Shown piece after piece: positions 15,195 to 23,026 of a stretch of DNA of 27,255 nt. How positions within the stretch are numbered: the first letter of the stretch is position 1; each line of letters starts with the position of its first letter. The notes below the pieces were generated by a model that ran no database searches, was not told the origin of the DNA, and saw only the letters and a program-made list of their open reading frames with translations. The position numbers and the translations under genes are program-made. The stretch covers positions 1-27,255 of the forward strand of contig CAZICM010000091.1 of NCBI GenBank assembly GCA_964537685.1, given 5' to 3'. The stretch comes from CAZICM01 sp964537685 (GTDB lineage Bacteria; Myxococcota_A; Polyangia; Polyangiales; Polyangiaceae).

Positions 15195-15698
15195 TTAAGG
15201 CAGGAAGCACTGAACCCAGAAGCCGGCGCCCTCTTCGACGAGTTGGCATTGACACGCCCCATTGTACGTATCGAGGCAGGCGCATGAAGGTGCCGAGATA
15301 CAATCAGGGGGGATGGGTATACAACTCGACCACCCCGCATCGAGCTCGGAACAGGAGCCTGCATCTGGGGCTGGTGGGACTTGAGCGCCCGCATATACCT
15401 GGCGGCAATAGTGGGTTGCTCCATCGCAGGCGCAGCCATCGCAATCGAAGAGATTGGGCATGTAGTTGGGATCGACAGAACCATCGTAGGCTGAAGTTCC
15501 TCCCATTCCGCCGAAACCGATAATGATAATGCCCGAGCCGCCGGCGCCTCCCGCGCCTGCCGTTCCACTGGACGAAGCATTGCCCGATGAGGCCGCCGGA
15601 CCGTTTTCGATGCGGGTTCCACCGCCGCAGGAGGCGATGGCGCCGGCCGTAAAACATCCGAACCAAATCACAAAAAACCATGTTGAATTGAGCTTCAT
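15195..15698 (-). CDS. Small Cys-rich, Gly/Ser-rich lipoprotein
   Basis: The protein is 167 aa. The hydrophobic signal ends in GAIASC, with the lipidated Cys at 24. Next is a low-complexity Gly/Ser/Ala tract (~25-60), then a domain with many cysteines (DCDGCACDGATHYC, SCACLDTYNGACQCQ), probably disulfide-bonded. This organisation is common among myxobacterial surface lipoproteins of unknown role. No Shine-Dalgarno is evident. It faces the monooxygenase convergently across 29 bp and the methyltransferase gene divergently across 233 bp. Confidence 0.75.
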   Translation of the reverse strand: MKLNSTWFFVIWFGCFTAGAIASCGGGTRIENGPAASSGNASSSGTAGAGGAGGSGIIIIGFGGMGGTSAYDGSVDPNYMPNLFDCDGCACDGATHYCRQVYAGAQVPPAPDAGSCSELDAGWSSCIPIPPDCISAPSCACLDTYNGACQCQLVEEGAGFWVQCFLP

Positions 15699-15800
15699 TG
15701 GGAGAGATTAGGCCCAGGGCTTGGGGAATGCAAGCCGCATTTGATGAACGGGCAAGCGATGACCTGACGCGCCCCCGGCCTTGAAGATCTGACGCGAATT

Positions 15801-15828
15801 TTGGCTCTTTATCACAGCGCATTATACG
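15801..15828 (+). promoter_or_regulatory. Candidate promoter for the downstream methyltransferase gene
   Basis: TTGGCT (15801-15806) and TATACG (15823-15828) are spaced by 16 bp. Each matches four of six consensus positions, about 100 nt ahead of the ATG at 15932. Two copies of CTGACGCG lie just upstream. This is a weak call made because nothing better is seen in the 233-bp divergent gap. Confidence 0.28.
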
Positions 15829-15931
15829 CGGCATGCGCGAAGCTTTTGCATCGCGATAAGAAACAACCCCCAAAACCACCGCTAATTCCAATGGCACATG
15901 GGATGCTCCTCGCTGAGCAAGAGGTATCGCC

Positions 15932-16771
15932 ATGGAACAACAAGCATCCCAAGTTTATGCTCTGGGCCACTCCGAGAGCGAACTTCAACGGCTCGAAGAA
16001 CAGGGGCTTTTTTTGCGCGACATGACCAAGCACTTGCTTGCGCGCGCAGGAATCCAGCCAGGAATGCGGGTGTTGGACTTTGGTTCAGGAACCGGGGACT
16101 TGACAATCCTGGCCGCCGAAATGGTTGGCCCCTCGGGCGAAGTGGTCGCGGTCGATCGGGCACCCGAAGCCGTCGCACGCTCCAAGTTCAGGTTTCAGGC
16201 TAAACACATCCATCATGTGCGGGTCATTGAAAGCGATGAAAACACGCTCGAACGGTTTGCCAGTCCTTCGTATTTCGACGCCCTGGTGGGCCGTCTTGTG
16301 CTGATGCATCAGCCAAATCCCATCCAGAGCTTTTATCAGCTCACCCGTTTTGTACGGCCCGGGGGAAAAGTCGCCATCTATGAGATCGATATGGAGGGAG
16401 GGAGCTGGTCACATCCTCATCTTCCTTTGTTTAGCCAAACCGTTCAGCGGATTGCCGATACATTTAAGCGGCTGGGATTATCCGCGGACATGAGTGTCAA
16501 ACTGCGCGATGCTTTTGAGCGTGCGGGGATTCAGCCCTATCATTTGGTACGGGAAGCGCCGGTGGAGGGAGGGGCTGACTCCCCCGCCTATGAATGGCTC
16601 GCCCACGTCGCCCGTACCTTGGCGCCCGCGATGGAAAAGATGGGTATCGCAAGCGCCAAAGAGCTTGGCTTGGACTCGCTGGCCGCGCGGCTTATGGCCG
16701 AGGCGGTGGATATGCATGCCTCGTTCATTCCTGTGTTCTTTGTGGCAGGCTGGGGACAGAAGCCGAACTAG
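15932..16771 (+). CDS. Class I SAM-dependent methyltransferase
   Basis: The protein is 279 aa. Motif I is RVLDFGSGTGDLTIL (D49-D56) and the acidic residue closing strand 2 lies in VVAVDRAPE. FDALVGRLVLMH and FVRPGGKVAIYEID complete the fold. These are typical of UbiE/arsenite-type small-molecule methyltransferases, with the substrate undetermined. AAGAGG eight bases upstream of the ATG supports the start. It stands alone: the next gene downstream is on the other strand beyond a 433-bp repeat-bearing gap. Unlike the methyltransferase at 9556-10341, it has an extended C-terminal helical part (PAMEKMGIASAKELGLDSLA). Confidence 0.86.
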   Translation: MEQQASQVYALGHSESELQRLEEQGLFLRDMTKHLLARAGIQPGMRVLDFGSGTGDLTILAAEMVGPSGEVVAVDRAPEAVARSKFRFQAKHIHHVRVIESDENTLERFASPSYFDALVGRLVLMHQPNPIQSFYQLTRFVRPGGKVAIYEIDMEGGSWSHPHLPLFSQTVQRIADTFKRLGLSADMSVKLRDAFERAGIQPYHLVREAPVEGGADSPAYEWLAHVARTLAPAMEKMGIASAKELGLDSLAARLMAEAVDMHASFIPVFFVAGWGQKPN

Positions 16772-16845
16772 AACGAAGAGCTGGTCGCCACATCGATGGC
16801 TGGCTGTCGTCACACACTCCGGGTCTAGGCTCCCGAGTGGAGGCA

Positions 16846-17139
16846 TCTCTCAAGGGCAGGCGCCTTTTTAGGCAGCCTCGGAGCCCGTCTGTTGACGTCA
16901 GGAAGCATCTTCGGCGGCCTAAATGCCTCTCTGTCAAGAGCAGACGAGACTTTCTGGAGAATTTCGGCCCATCTGACGTAAACAGTTGGCCCCTTAGGCG
17001 CTCGGGATCGCTCTCTGTTGACGTCAGATGGGACTTTAGGGAGCCGAATACGCCTTCTGTTGACGTCAGATGGGTCTTGCGGGAGCCTGGCGAAGCGTCT
17101 GTTTGCACCAAAGCCGGCGTTGGGGAACGCCGAAAAGCC
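16846..17139 (+). repeat. Array of seven diverged, in-register 42-bp tandem repeats
   Basis: Units start at 16846, 16888, 16930, 16972, 17014, 17056 and 17098, exactly 42 bp apart with no indels although the sequences have diverged. Six of the seven open with TCTGT or TCTGA/TCTCT-like bases. The palindrome TGACGTCA occurs in units 2, 5 and 6, and TGACGTAA in unit 4. Units 5 and 6 are the most alike (shared TCTGTTGACGTCAGATGGG). The array fills most of the 433-bp gap between the methyltransferase and the next gene. Because 42 is a multiple of three, 14-residue repeats appear in open frames on both strands (plus strand: SVDVRWDFREPNT, SVDVRWVLREPGE). I see no start signals for a gene. It could be decayed coding repeats or a protein-binding array. 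It is not a CRISPR. Confidence 0.8.
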
Positions 17140-17204
17140 GTTGGGTCTTGCTTGTTGACAAATGGGTAGGGCCTGTGAAGCCGGGCTGCTCAAGCCAAAT
17201 AGCC

Positions 17205-19442
17205 TTAATTCAAAGGCAATAGCGTCAAGTCGAGCGCAAGAAAGGCCCCCATCCGCAACACCGGAGCGTCAAACGAAGACCTGGCCGCATCCGTGAGCTC
17301 GACCTTGCGCAGGTTCGGAACAAAGGAAAATCCCGCGCCAAAGACAAGCGGCGAGCGATAGTCCTTGCTAAAAAAACCAATTGTTCCATAGAGGCCCGGA
17401 GAGAAGAGTTGCTCCAATCCAACCGTCGCCGACATCGATGAGGTGCTATTTGAGCTTGACTCTCCACCAGTTTGGTCTGTGCTCTCCACCTCTTGCGTGA
17501 ACCGCTGCTGCGTGAGCGCTCCGAGATCAAATGCCGAGACCATAAAACCCAGCGGTACTTTGACATCCCCTACAGGCCATGTCATGTGCACACCAATGGG
17601 AGCGAATCCTCCAAAGGAAATGCTCGATCCGCTCACCCTATCCGAAAGCAGCCATTCGTTGGCCACCGATACCCCGACAAAGGCATTCAGGGCCATCGTG
17701 GGCCGTTCAAACTTGACTTTGTAACTCCCCACGGGTGCAGCCGCGGCATCCAAGGCGGCGGCAACGTCCTGGCTCGATTTCGCACTGGCGAGTTCTACAA
17801 TGAATGGGCCGTGTTTCCCCACGAAAGCAGATACTTTCGCCATCAGCTCAAGGCTCCTTTGCGAGGCGTTCCTCTCGGTCCCCAGATGAATGTTGAAGGC
17901 CCCAAGAAGCTTCATCAGGTCTGCAATCGTTGCCGCATCGTCTTGATCGATGGCTCCACGGGCCGTGCGCGCCGCTATCTCCCCGACGCCGAGCCATTCA
18001 ACAATCTTCTTGGCATCTTGCTCGGGGATATCGCCTATCAATCCTGCTACGGTTTTCGAGGCCGAAATGGAAATGAGCGCCGCATCCAGCGTCATCTGCG
18101 CCAAATGATGACGGCGTGCCCCGGCTGTCTCCGCCTTTGCGATGCTGTTCTCATCGTTGAGCGCGTCGATCATCGCCAAGATCTCGTGCGTGCCCTCGGC
18201 AACGGTTTGAACGCTGAGCATCAGCTTCCTAAATTTCTGGAGCGTGTCGCTCTCGTCAATGCGAATCTGAAAGCCGCCTTTGAAGTTCTCCTGGTCCAGC
18301 AATAGGGCGATAATCCGTGGACCCGTCTCGCCGGCATTTGGAAAACTCTCGAGATCTTTCTGCTGTGCCGCCGCATGAAAAAGCGCGGAACCGCGCCTCA
18401 ATACGTTGAAGATGTCTTTACACCACTTCCCGGGCTGATCGAGGGTTTGGGGTTTTGCGTCTTCGCATTTGCGATTTCCAATCGAATGAATGGCCGAAAT
18501 GACGGCGACCGGGTTTGCATGCCCCGATTCCGCAAGCTTTTGTCCAAGCGCGGCAAAGACCCGGCCCGATTCGTAGAGATAATGATGCTGGGGATCTTTC
18601 TCGGTGAGGAGCCCAAGCGACGCGCTGGGAAGGGCGAGGATGTCTTTACGCGCGGCACGGTTGATGTAGGTGCCCATGGTATGCAACGAAGTGGAGGCGT
18701 CGAGGGTCTCGATGGTGCTGCATGTATTGTCCAACAGCGATCGTCTCCAGTCGGCGCACAGGTTGTCTTTCATTTGGTCTTGAAAGAAGAGAATGGCTTC
18801 TTGCTTTGACCTGGTGACAAGGAAGTCTGCGAGGCCGTTCGCGATGGTGGAGCTTAGGTTGCCAAGCATGGTGCCTCCCAAAAATCCGCCAAACGATGGG
18901 TTTGCGCTGCCTTGCTTGATGCTTTTCGCGAGCTCGGCAACGAAGGTCGCCTGGTCCGCGCCCATAAGCTGCTCCCGGGCCCCCTCTATTTGGTCGGTGA
19001 TGGAGCTGAGCGAACCCGCGCCGTGAAACTCTCGGACGGCGTTGATATCCGCGTTTTTAAGCTGAATCCATTGCAGCGGATCGCGGAGCTTTTTGCATGG
19101 AGCTTTTAACCTGCTAAACGCCGAGCTAAGGGATTCGGCAATTTTCATGTACCCGGCATCTGTTTGCTTTCGTGTGGCTTGGTCCAAGGCTTCCTTGAGC
19201 GTCAGGGGAGGCGGCGCGCTGCCGGCCGGGACATTTAAGTCTTCGAGCTGCCGGCAGAGTTCGGCGAGCTCGGTACCAAAGCTATTGGTTTGGATTGGCG
19301 CCACATGGAGGACGATCTCGGCCGTGTCTGGAGTGGGGCTTGTCGCGGTCTGGGCCGCGGCTTCATTTGAGATGGCCGCGATCAGGCTTGAGACAACCAG
19401 GGAAAGCCCTGCGATGCGGGTTAGGGTGGCCAATGTTCTCAT
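17205..19442 (-). CDS. Large secreted protein, helical body with beta-rich C-terminus
   Basis: The protein is 745 aa. A signal peptide ends about residue 30 (LSLVVSSLIAAISNEAAAQT). Residues ~50-560 look helical, with repeated Ala/Leu/Asp-rich segments and no motif I recognise. Residues ~570-745 alternate short amphipathic strands with glycine turns (ALNAFVGVSVANEW, SISFGGFAPIGVHMTWPVG, LYGTIGFFSKDYRSPLVFGA and RMGAFLALDLTLLPLN), which suggests a beta-barrel or beta-sandwich in the outer membrane. AGAGGA six bases ahead supports the ATG at 19442. It lies 24 bp downstream of an S8 protease gene, almost certainly in one transcript, so a protease-partner or substrate link is a reasonable inference. 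Family unknown. Confidence 0.75.
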   Translation of the reverse strand: MRTLATLTRIAGLSLVVSSLIAAISNEAAAQTATSPTPDTAEIVLHVAPIQTNSFGTELAELCRQLEDLNVPAGSAPPPLTLKEALDQATRKQTDAGYMKIAESLSSAFSRLKAPCKKLRDPLQWIQLKNADINAVREFHGAGSLSSITDQIEGAREQLMGADQATFVAELAKSIKQGSANPSFGGFLGGTMLGNLSSTIANGLADFLVTRSKQEAILFFQDQMKDNLCADWRRSLLDNTCSTIETLDASTSLHTMGTYINRAARKDILALPSASLGLLTEKDPQHHYLYESGRVFAALGQKLAESGHANPVAVISAIHSIGNRKCEDAKPQTLDQPGKWCKDIFNVLRRGSALFHAAAQQKDLESFPNAGETGPRIIALLLDQENFKGGFQIRIDESDTLQKFRKLMLSVQTVAEGTHEILAMIDALNDENSIAKAETAGARRHHLAQMTLDAALISISASKTVAGLIGDIPEQDAKKIVEWLGVGEIAARTARGAIDQDDAATIADLMKLLGAFNIHLGTERNASQRSLELMAKVSAFVGKHGPFIVELASAKSSQDVAAALDAAAAPVGSYKVKFERPTMALNAFVGVSVANEWLLSDRVSGSSISFGGFAPIGVHMTWPVGDVKVPLGFMVSAFDLGALTQQRFTQEVESTDQTGGESSSNSTSSMSATVGLEQLFSPGLYGTIGFFSKDYRSPLVFGAGFSFVPNLRKVELTDAARSSFDAPVLRMGAFLALDLTLLPLN

Positions 19443-19466
19443 CGCTATCCTCTTTCTTGTTCTTGT

Positions 19467-20432
19467 TCAATCGATGGGTTCAAGGCTTGCTATTGCCTCA
19501 AAAAGCAGGCCCGGAGCAATAAAGCGGGCCTTGGGTGCTCTTGGGGGTATCTTCGCGAGCGGCTTGGTGAACTTTGGGTTTCTGATCCATGAATTCATGC
19601 GGGCTCCTGCGCTGCGGCGCTTGTCTTGGGGGCAAGTGGACAAGGCGAGCGCGATGGCGCCGCTTACAAGCGCAGTGGCGCCGGAGGTCATGCCAAAATG
19701 ATCGTCGACCCCATCGGGTACGCGATGGGACAGATGCCAACCCGGGGCAAAAACATCGGTAAATTTGCCCATACGCTGCTCTTCAAAAGCGAGGCCATTG
19801 TCATCGAGGGCGCCGACGACGACCGGCCCATCGAGCAATTCTGGGAATTCGCAGCGCTCGTTTTCTTCATTGCCCGAGGCGGTAACGATAACAGTACCCT
19901 CTTTGGCCATCTGATTGGCCAGGCTGATGAGCGAGGGATCGGCGCCATGAATGGTAAAGCTGCAGGATATTACATCGCATTGGAGCCTTTCGGCGCTTGC
20001 AAAGCCTTCGAGCACACGCTGAACGAGGGGCCTGCCGCTTGAGCCGGCGACAAGGATACTCACGAGTGTTGCTTCGGGCGCCACACCTAGAGCTTCGGGA
20101 TCGGAGGATGCGATCAGGCTTGCACAGCGGGTTCCATGGAGTTTTGGATGAGCATCGCCGGGGGATATAGGCTTACCTGTCCAATCATAGCGTTCGATAT
20201 GTTCAAAGACCTTGGGCATGGGGGCAACGCCGCTATCGAGCACGGCAATTCGAATTCCGCTGCCTTTTGAGCGTTTCCAGGCGTCCGCGAGTTCGAGGGC
20301 CTTGAGATGATCGGGGAATCCGCGATCGCCAATCCAGAAACAGCCGCTGGTTGAAGGCGACCTTGAAAGGCTTTCGATCGATGTCTTGGCGGGCACCTCG
20401 CAGGGCGCCCATCTTGCAATTCTTCGTTTCAA
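19467..20432 (-). CDS. Subtilisin-like S8 family serine protease
   Basis: The protein is about 321 aa. Catalytic triad: Asp66 in RIAVLDSGV, His99 in KLHGTRCASL, Ser250 in FGMTSGATALVSGA, with the oxyanion Asn188 in TASGN. The active Ser block differs from the usual GTSMAAPHVAG but keeps the Thr-Ser pair. No signal peptide or propeptide is visible, so it may act inside the cell or need an unusual route. The start is uncertain. The longest frame begins at TTG 20432, with GAGG six bases upstream; a GTG lies 12 codons further in. An ATG at 20490 is in another frame. It precedes the 745-aa secreted protein by 24 bp. The 192-bp leader contains 11-bp repeats. Confidence 0.82.
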   Translation of the reverse strand: MKRRIARWAPCEVPAKTSIESLSRSPSTSGCFWIGDRGFPDHLKALELADAWKRSKGSGIRIAVLDSGVAPMPKVFEHIERYDWTGKPISPGDAHPKLHGTRCASLIASSDPEALGVAPEATLVSILVAGSSGRPLVQRVLEGFASAERLQCDVISCSFTIHGADPSLISLANQMAKEGTVIVTASGNEENERCEFPELLDGPVVVGALDDNGLAFEEQRMGKFTDVFAPGWHLSHRVPDGVDDHFGMTSGATALVSGAIALALSTCPQDKRRSAGARMNSWIRNPKFTKPLAKIPPRAPKARFIAPGLLFEAIASLEPID

Positions 20433-20499
20433 GCAGGGCCTCGCTTCGCGTCTTTCGATCTTGGCCGCGGGGCGGCGGCGAGATGTTCATGTCTCGCGT

Positions 20500-20532
20500 T
20501 AGGCAATCATTAGGCCATCATCAGGCAATCCT
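20500..20532. repeat. Three 11-bp direct repeats upstream of the S8 protease
   Basis: TAGGCAATCAT (20500-20510), TAGGCCATCAT (20511-20521) and CAGGCAATCCT (20522-20532) are adjacent, 11 bp each, about one helical turn. A perfect palindrome ATGCCGGCAT follows at 20534-20543. They sit about 70-100 bp upstream of the protease start. Eleven-bp direct repeats are the usual layout of OmpR/PhoB-type response-regulator sites, and a histidine kinase gene ends 93 bp further upstream, which makes an operator plausible. No response regulator is in the window. Confidence 0.45.
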
Positions 20533-20624
20533 TATGCCGGCATATGAGTGCAGCATTTTGGGGGTTTGGCTGGAGGGGAGACGCAGAAACGGCATGGTTG
20601 GCGCAAGGCATTCGTATCGCGGTT

Positions 20625-22241
20625 CTATCCATCGTTTGCGCGGTCTTCGGGAGGCAAAGCTTTAACCGGCCACTCCACCACAAATCGCGCTCCTCCTTCC
20701 GCCCGGCGCTCATGCCGAATCTGTCCCCCATGCCGTTCTATCCACCGCGCCGCAATGGCCAGCCCCAATCCCGTTCCTGGATGCTTCGCGTCCCGGCTCC
20801 GCCCCGTAATAAAGGGCTGAAAGAGCGAGCGTTCTATCTCAGGCGGCACGCCTTTGCCATTGTCTTCCACCGCCATCTTTATGAAATCTCTTTGAGCCGT
20901 GGGTCCAATATGAATTGCTACCTTCGGCCGCTCTTGTCCTTCCACTGCTATCGCCGCATTTTGAAGGAGCACAATGGCTACGTCCATAAAGGCTCCCGAA
21001 TCGGCGTCCAAGGATAGAGGACCGGCTTTATCGGCTTTTATATCGATAGGAGCACAGCTTTCTCCCATCGCTTGGCGCACATGGCTAATCGCGAGGTTTA
21101 AGCTGGAGATCGCGTCGATTTCCCGTATATCGAGGGGCCGGGGTTTGCTGTAGCGAAGCAAGTCGTCCAAAAAGCGTTTGGTGCGATCAATTTGGGCCCG
21201 TATCGCCTGGACCGAGTTTGCGCTTGCTCCCGTGCGCTCCAGGAGTTTGGCCTGGGCGGCGATTACGCCTAGGGGATTGCGGATTTCATGGGCGACCGCG
21301 CTGGCCATCTTTCCGATTTCCGCGAGGCGTTCGGCATGATCGGCCCGCTCTTCTTGGTGTTCGACTTGGTCGGCCAAGTCCCGCACGCCAATGGGCCGGC
21401 GAAAGAGGCGGCGGCCTAGCATTTCGACCAACAGCATGCGAAGAGGATCGGCCGGGAGCGTGGCAAAGAAGACGATGAAAACGATCCAGGCGAGTTGTTG
21501 GCCTTCACCAGGGGCAAGGTAGGGGATGAGTTTAAAAAAAGCGGTAAGGCCCAACGATGAGAGGGCGGCGGTAAGCGCGGCATAGGCGAGGCCCTGGAGG
21601 ACGAGTTCCCGAGAGCGGCCATGTTCGCTGCTCAATACGCCATAGGCCGCTAGAACAATGGCAATCAGAAGTAAGGGGGCGGCATGATGTACATCTCCCC
21701 ATCCCATGACGCGGACGCCGATGATGCCTCCTCCTCCAAGGGAGCCCATGGTGCCGGCAACCACCAGAAGGAGAAGGCGTTTGCGCTGGGCACCTCGGCG
21801 GAGGAGGGCGGTGCGGAGGAGCCACAGGTGCATGATAACGGTACCCACGGCACAGAGGATGGCCATGGGGAGAAAGAGAGGGCCGGGGGCGCGGGCGCCG
21901 GATGTATAGAGAAGGTGGGGAAAGCATACGCCAAAGAGAGCGATAAAGGCGCAGGCGGCATAGGTGGCCCAAATAAACGTGCGGCGTTGGATTTCGGCGA
22001 CATCGGCGCCGGCATGGACGAAGGCGGCGGCGAGGAGCATGCCGGTGGGGAGTATATGTTCGGCGATGGGGGAGAATGCGGGGATTTGAAGGAGGATAAG
22101 GCTGGTGGTCCAGAGGGCATGGGAGAGCGAGAGGATAATGAGCCCAGGGCCGGAGGCGCGTCCAAAGCGGAGGGCGCTGACGCCGACGGCCATGGCGACG
22201 GCCCAAAGAGGGTAGAGGGCGAGGGCGGAAAGGGCATTCAT
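20625..22241 (-). CDS. Membrane-bound sensor histidine kinase
   Basis: The protein is 538 aa. Residues 1-~270 contain about seven to eight hydrophobic segments forming a membrane sensor with short loops and no periplasmic domain. A short helix follows (DLADQVEHQEERADHAERLA), then HisKA with MASAVAHEIRNPLGV and phospho-acceptor H318. The HATPase domain has VEDNGKGVPPEIERSLFQPF and a GTGLGLAIA G2 box near the C-terminus. All expected catalytic boxes are present. There is no receiver domain, and the partner response regulator is not adjacent. An ATG at 22241 gives a natural membrane start, but the Shine-Dalgarno is weak. The next gene downstream on the same strand is the S8 protease, 192 bp away. 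Confidence 0.9.
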   Translation of the reverse strand: MNALSALALYPLWAVAMAVGVSALRFGRASGPGLIILSLSHALWTTSLILLQIPAFSPIAEHILPTGMLLAAAFVHAGADVAEIQRRTFIWATYAACAFIALFGVCFPHLLYTSGARAPGPLFLPMAILCAVGTVIMHLWLLRTALLRRGAQRKRLLLLVVAGTMGSLGGGGIIGVRVMGWGDVHHAAPLLLIAIVLAAYGVLSSEHGRSRELVLQGLAYAALTAALSSLGLTAFFKLIPYLAPGEGQQLAWIVFIVFFATLPADPLRMLLVEMLGRRLFRRPIGVRDLADQVEHQEERADHAERLAEIGKMASAVAHEIRNPLGVIAAQAKLLERTGASANSVQAIRAQIDRTKRFLDDLLRYSKPRPLDIREIDAISSLNLAISHVRQAMGESCAPIDIKADKAGPLSLDADSGAFMDVAIVLLQNAAIAVEGQERPKVAIHIGPTAQRDFIKMAVEDNGKGVPPEIERSLFQPFITGRSRDAKHPGTGLGLAIAARWIERHGGQIRHERRAEGGARFVVEWPVKALPPEDRANDG

Positions 22242-22350
22242 GGTCGTTTCGGGCGGGAGTTTGGCATAATGCGGACACGCTGGGCAAGAATGTTGCAGGT
22301 TTTTATCATCGGGTATAGACTCGCGGCCTCACGTTTGAAAGATCCCGGCG

Positions 22351-22959
22351 ATGCGTGTATTTTTTCTTGTATTCGTTTCGGTGCTGTTGGGTTGCCATAG
22401 CAATTATTTTCGCAATGAGCCCGAAAACAAACGCTTCCTCGATGCTTGTGCAAAACAAAATCAGATTAAAGGCAGTCCCGCTCAGTTTACGCTGGTTTCG
22501 GGGGAAGCCTCGGGTATCTATTTTGATGCGCCGAAGTTTTGCCCGGACAATAGCAATGAACAAGGAGCTTATATCCGGGTAATGCATACAGGGGAGCGGC
22601 GCTTGGATTATAAGCGGAGCGAAGCCACAGAATGCGATAAAGCCGATGCAGATCCCGTTCAATGTTCCTCGGTCAGCATACATATTTTTGGTATGGCGGT
22701 GCTAACGGCGCTCCGACAAGATTTAGGCGAATTGAATGCGGACTCGTTTGGGCTGGGCGTTTGCGCAAGCTCGAGCGATCCTTTTGAACAGTGGAATCTG
22801 TCCTGCCGTATTCATGATTGGGGATTTGCCAACCGGGCCGTGTATATTGTTTACAGCGAACTGGCACGCTGGAATATTGGGGGGGAATTTGGGCTGTCTA
22901 TCACATCGATTCCCTGCGCGGTTGTGGAACTGGCATCGGGCCCCCCGGCAGGTATCTAA
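22351..22959 (+). CDS. Small lipoprotein of unknown function
   Basis: The protein is 202 aa. It begins MRVFFLVFVSVLLGC, a short signal with lipobox LLGC (Cys15), so it is probably anchored in the envelope. The mature part has several cysteines and one central hydrophobic stretch (ISIHIFGMAVL-like, ~110). I recognise no family. It is divergent from the histidine kinase across a 109-bp gap and lies 67 bp ahead of glyQ on the same strand. A weak TTGCAG/TAGACT pair with 17-bp spacing in that gap might be its promoter. Confidence 0.7.
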   Translation: MRVFFLVFVSVLLGCHSNYFRNEPENKRFLDACAKQNQIKGSPAQFTLVSGEASGIYFDAPKFCPDNSNEQGAYIRVMHTGERRLDYKRSEATECDKADADPVQCSSVSIHIFGMAVLTALRQDLGELNADSFGLGVCASSSDPFEQWNLSCRIHDWGFANRAVYIVYSELARWNIGGEFGLSITSIPCAVVELASGPPAGI

Positions 22960-23026
22960 AAAATCATCGGAGCGAACCGTAAAAAAAGTCTTCCCATCGC
23001 CGAAAAAGCGCGCTAAGAGCCTTCGC

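Noticed and set aside
16846..17139. 42-bp array as a CRISPR
   Set aside because: Units are diverged along their whole length. There is no alternation of identical repeats and unique spacers, and no cas gene nearby.
16594..17169. 191-codon plus-strand frame running through the 42-bp repeats
   Set aside because: Its first third lies inside the methyltransferase gene in another frame and it has no start signal. The open frame follows from the repeat period being a multiple of three.
17472..18305. 277-codon plus-strand frame
   Set aside because: Antisense shadow of the 745-aa exported protein, which has a clear signal peptide and Shine-Dalgarno on the minus strand.
20233..20490. ATG-started frame overlapping the front of the S8 protease
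   Set aside because: It lies in a different frame from the catalytic domain. The protease frame is already protein-like from about residue 16, so a frameshift is not needed to explain the gene.
21684..22400. 238-codon Gly/Glu-rich frame on the plus strand
   Set aside because: Antisense shadow of the histidine kinase membrane region; its biased composition is a by-product of hydrophobic codons on the other strand.
22736..23026. 97-residue N-terminal extension of GlyQ
   Set aside because: It overlaps the lipoprotein gene and has no similarity to GlyQ, whose normal start is MTFQN at 23027.
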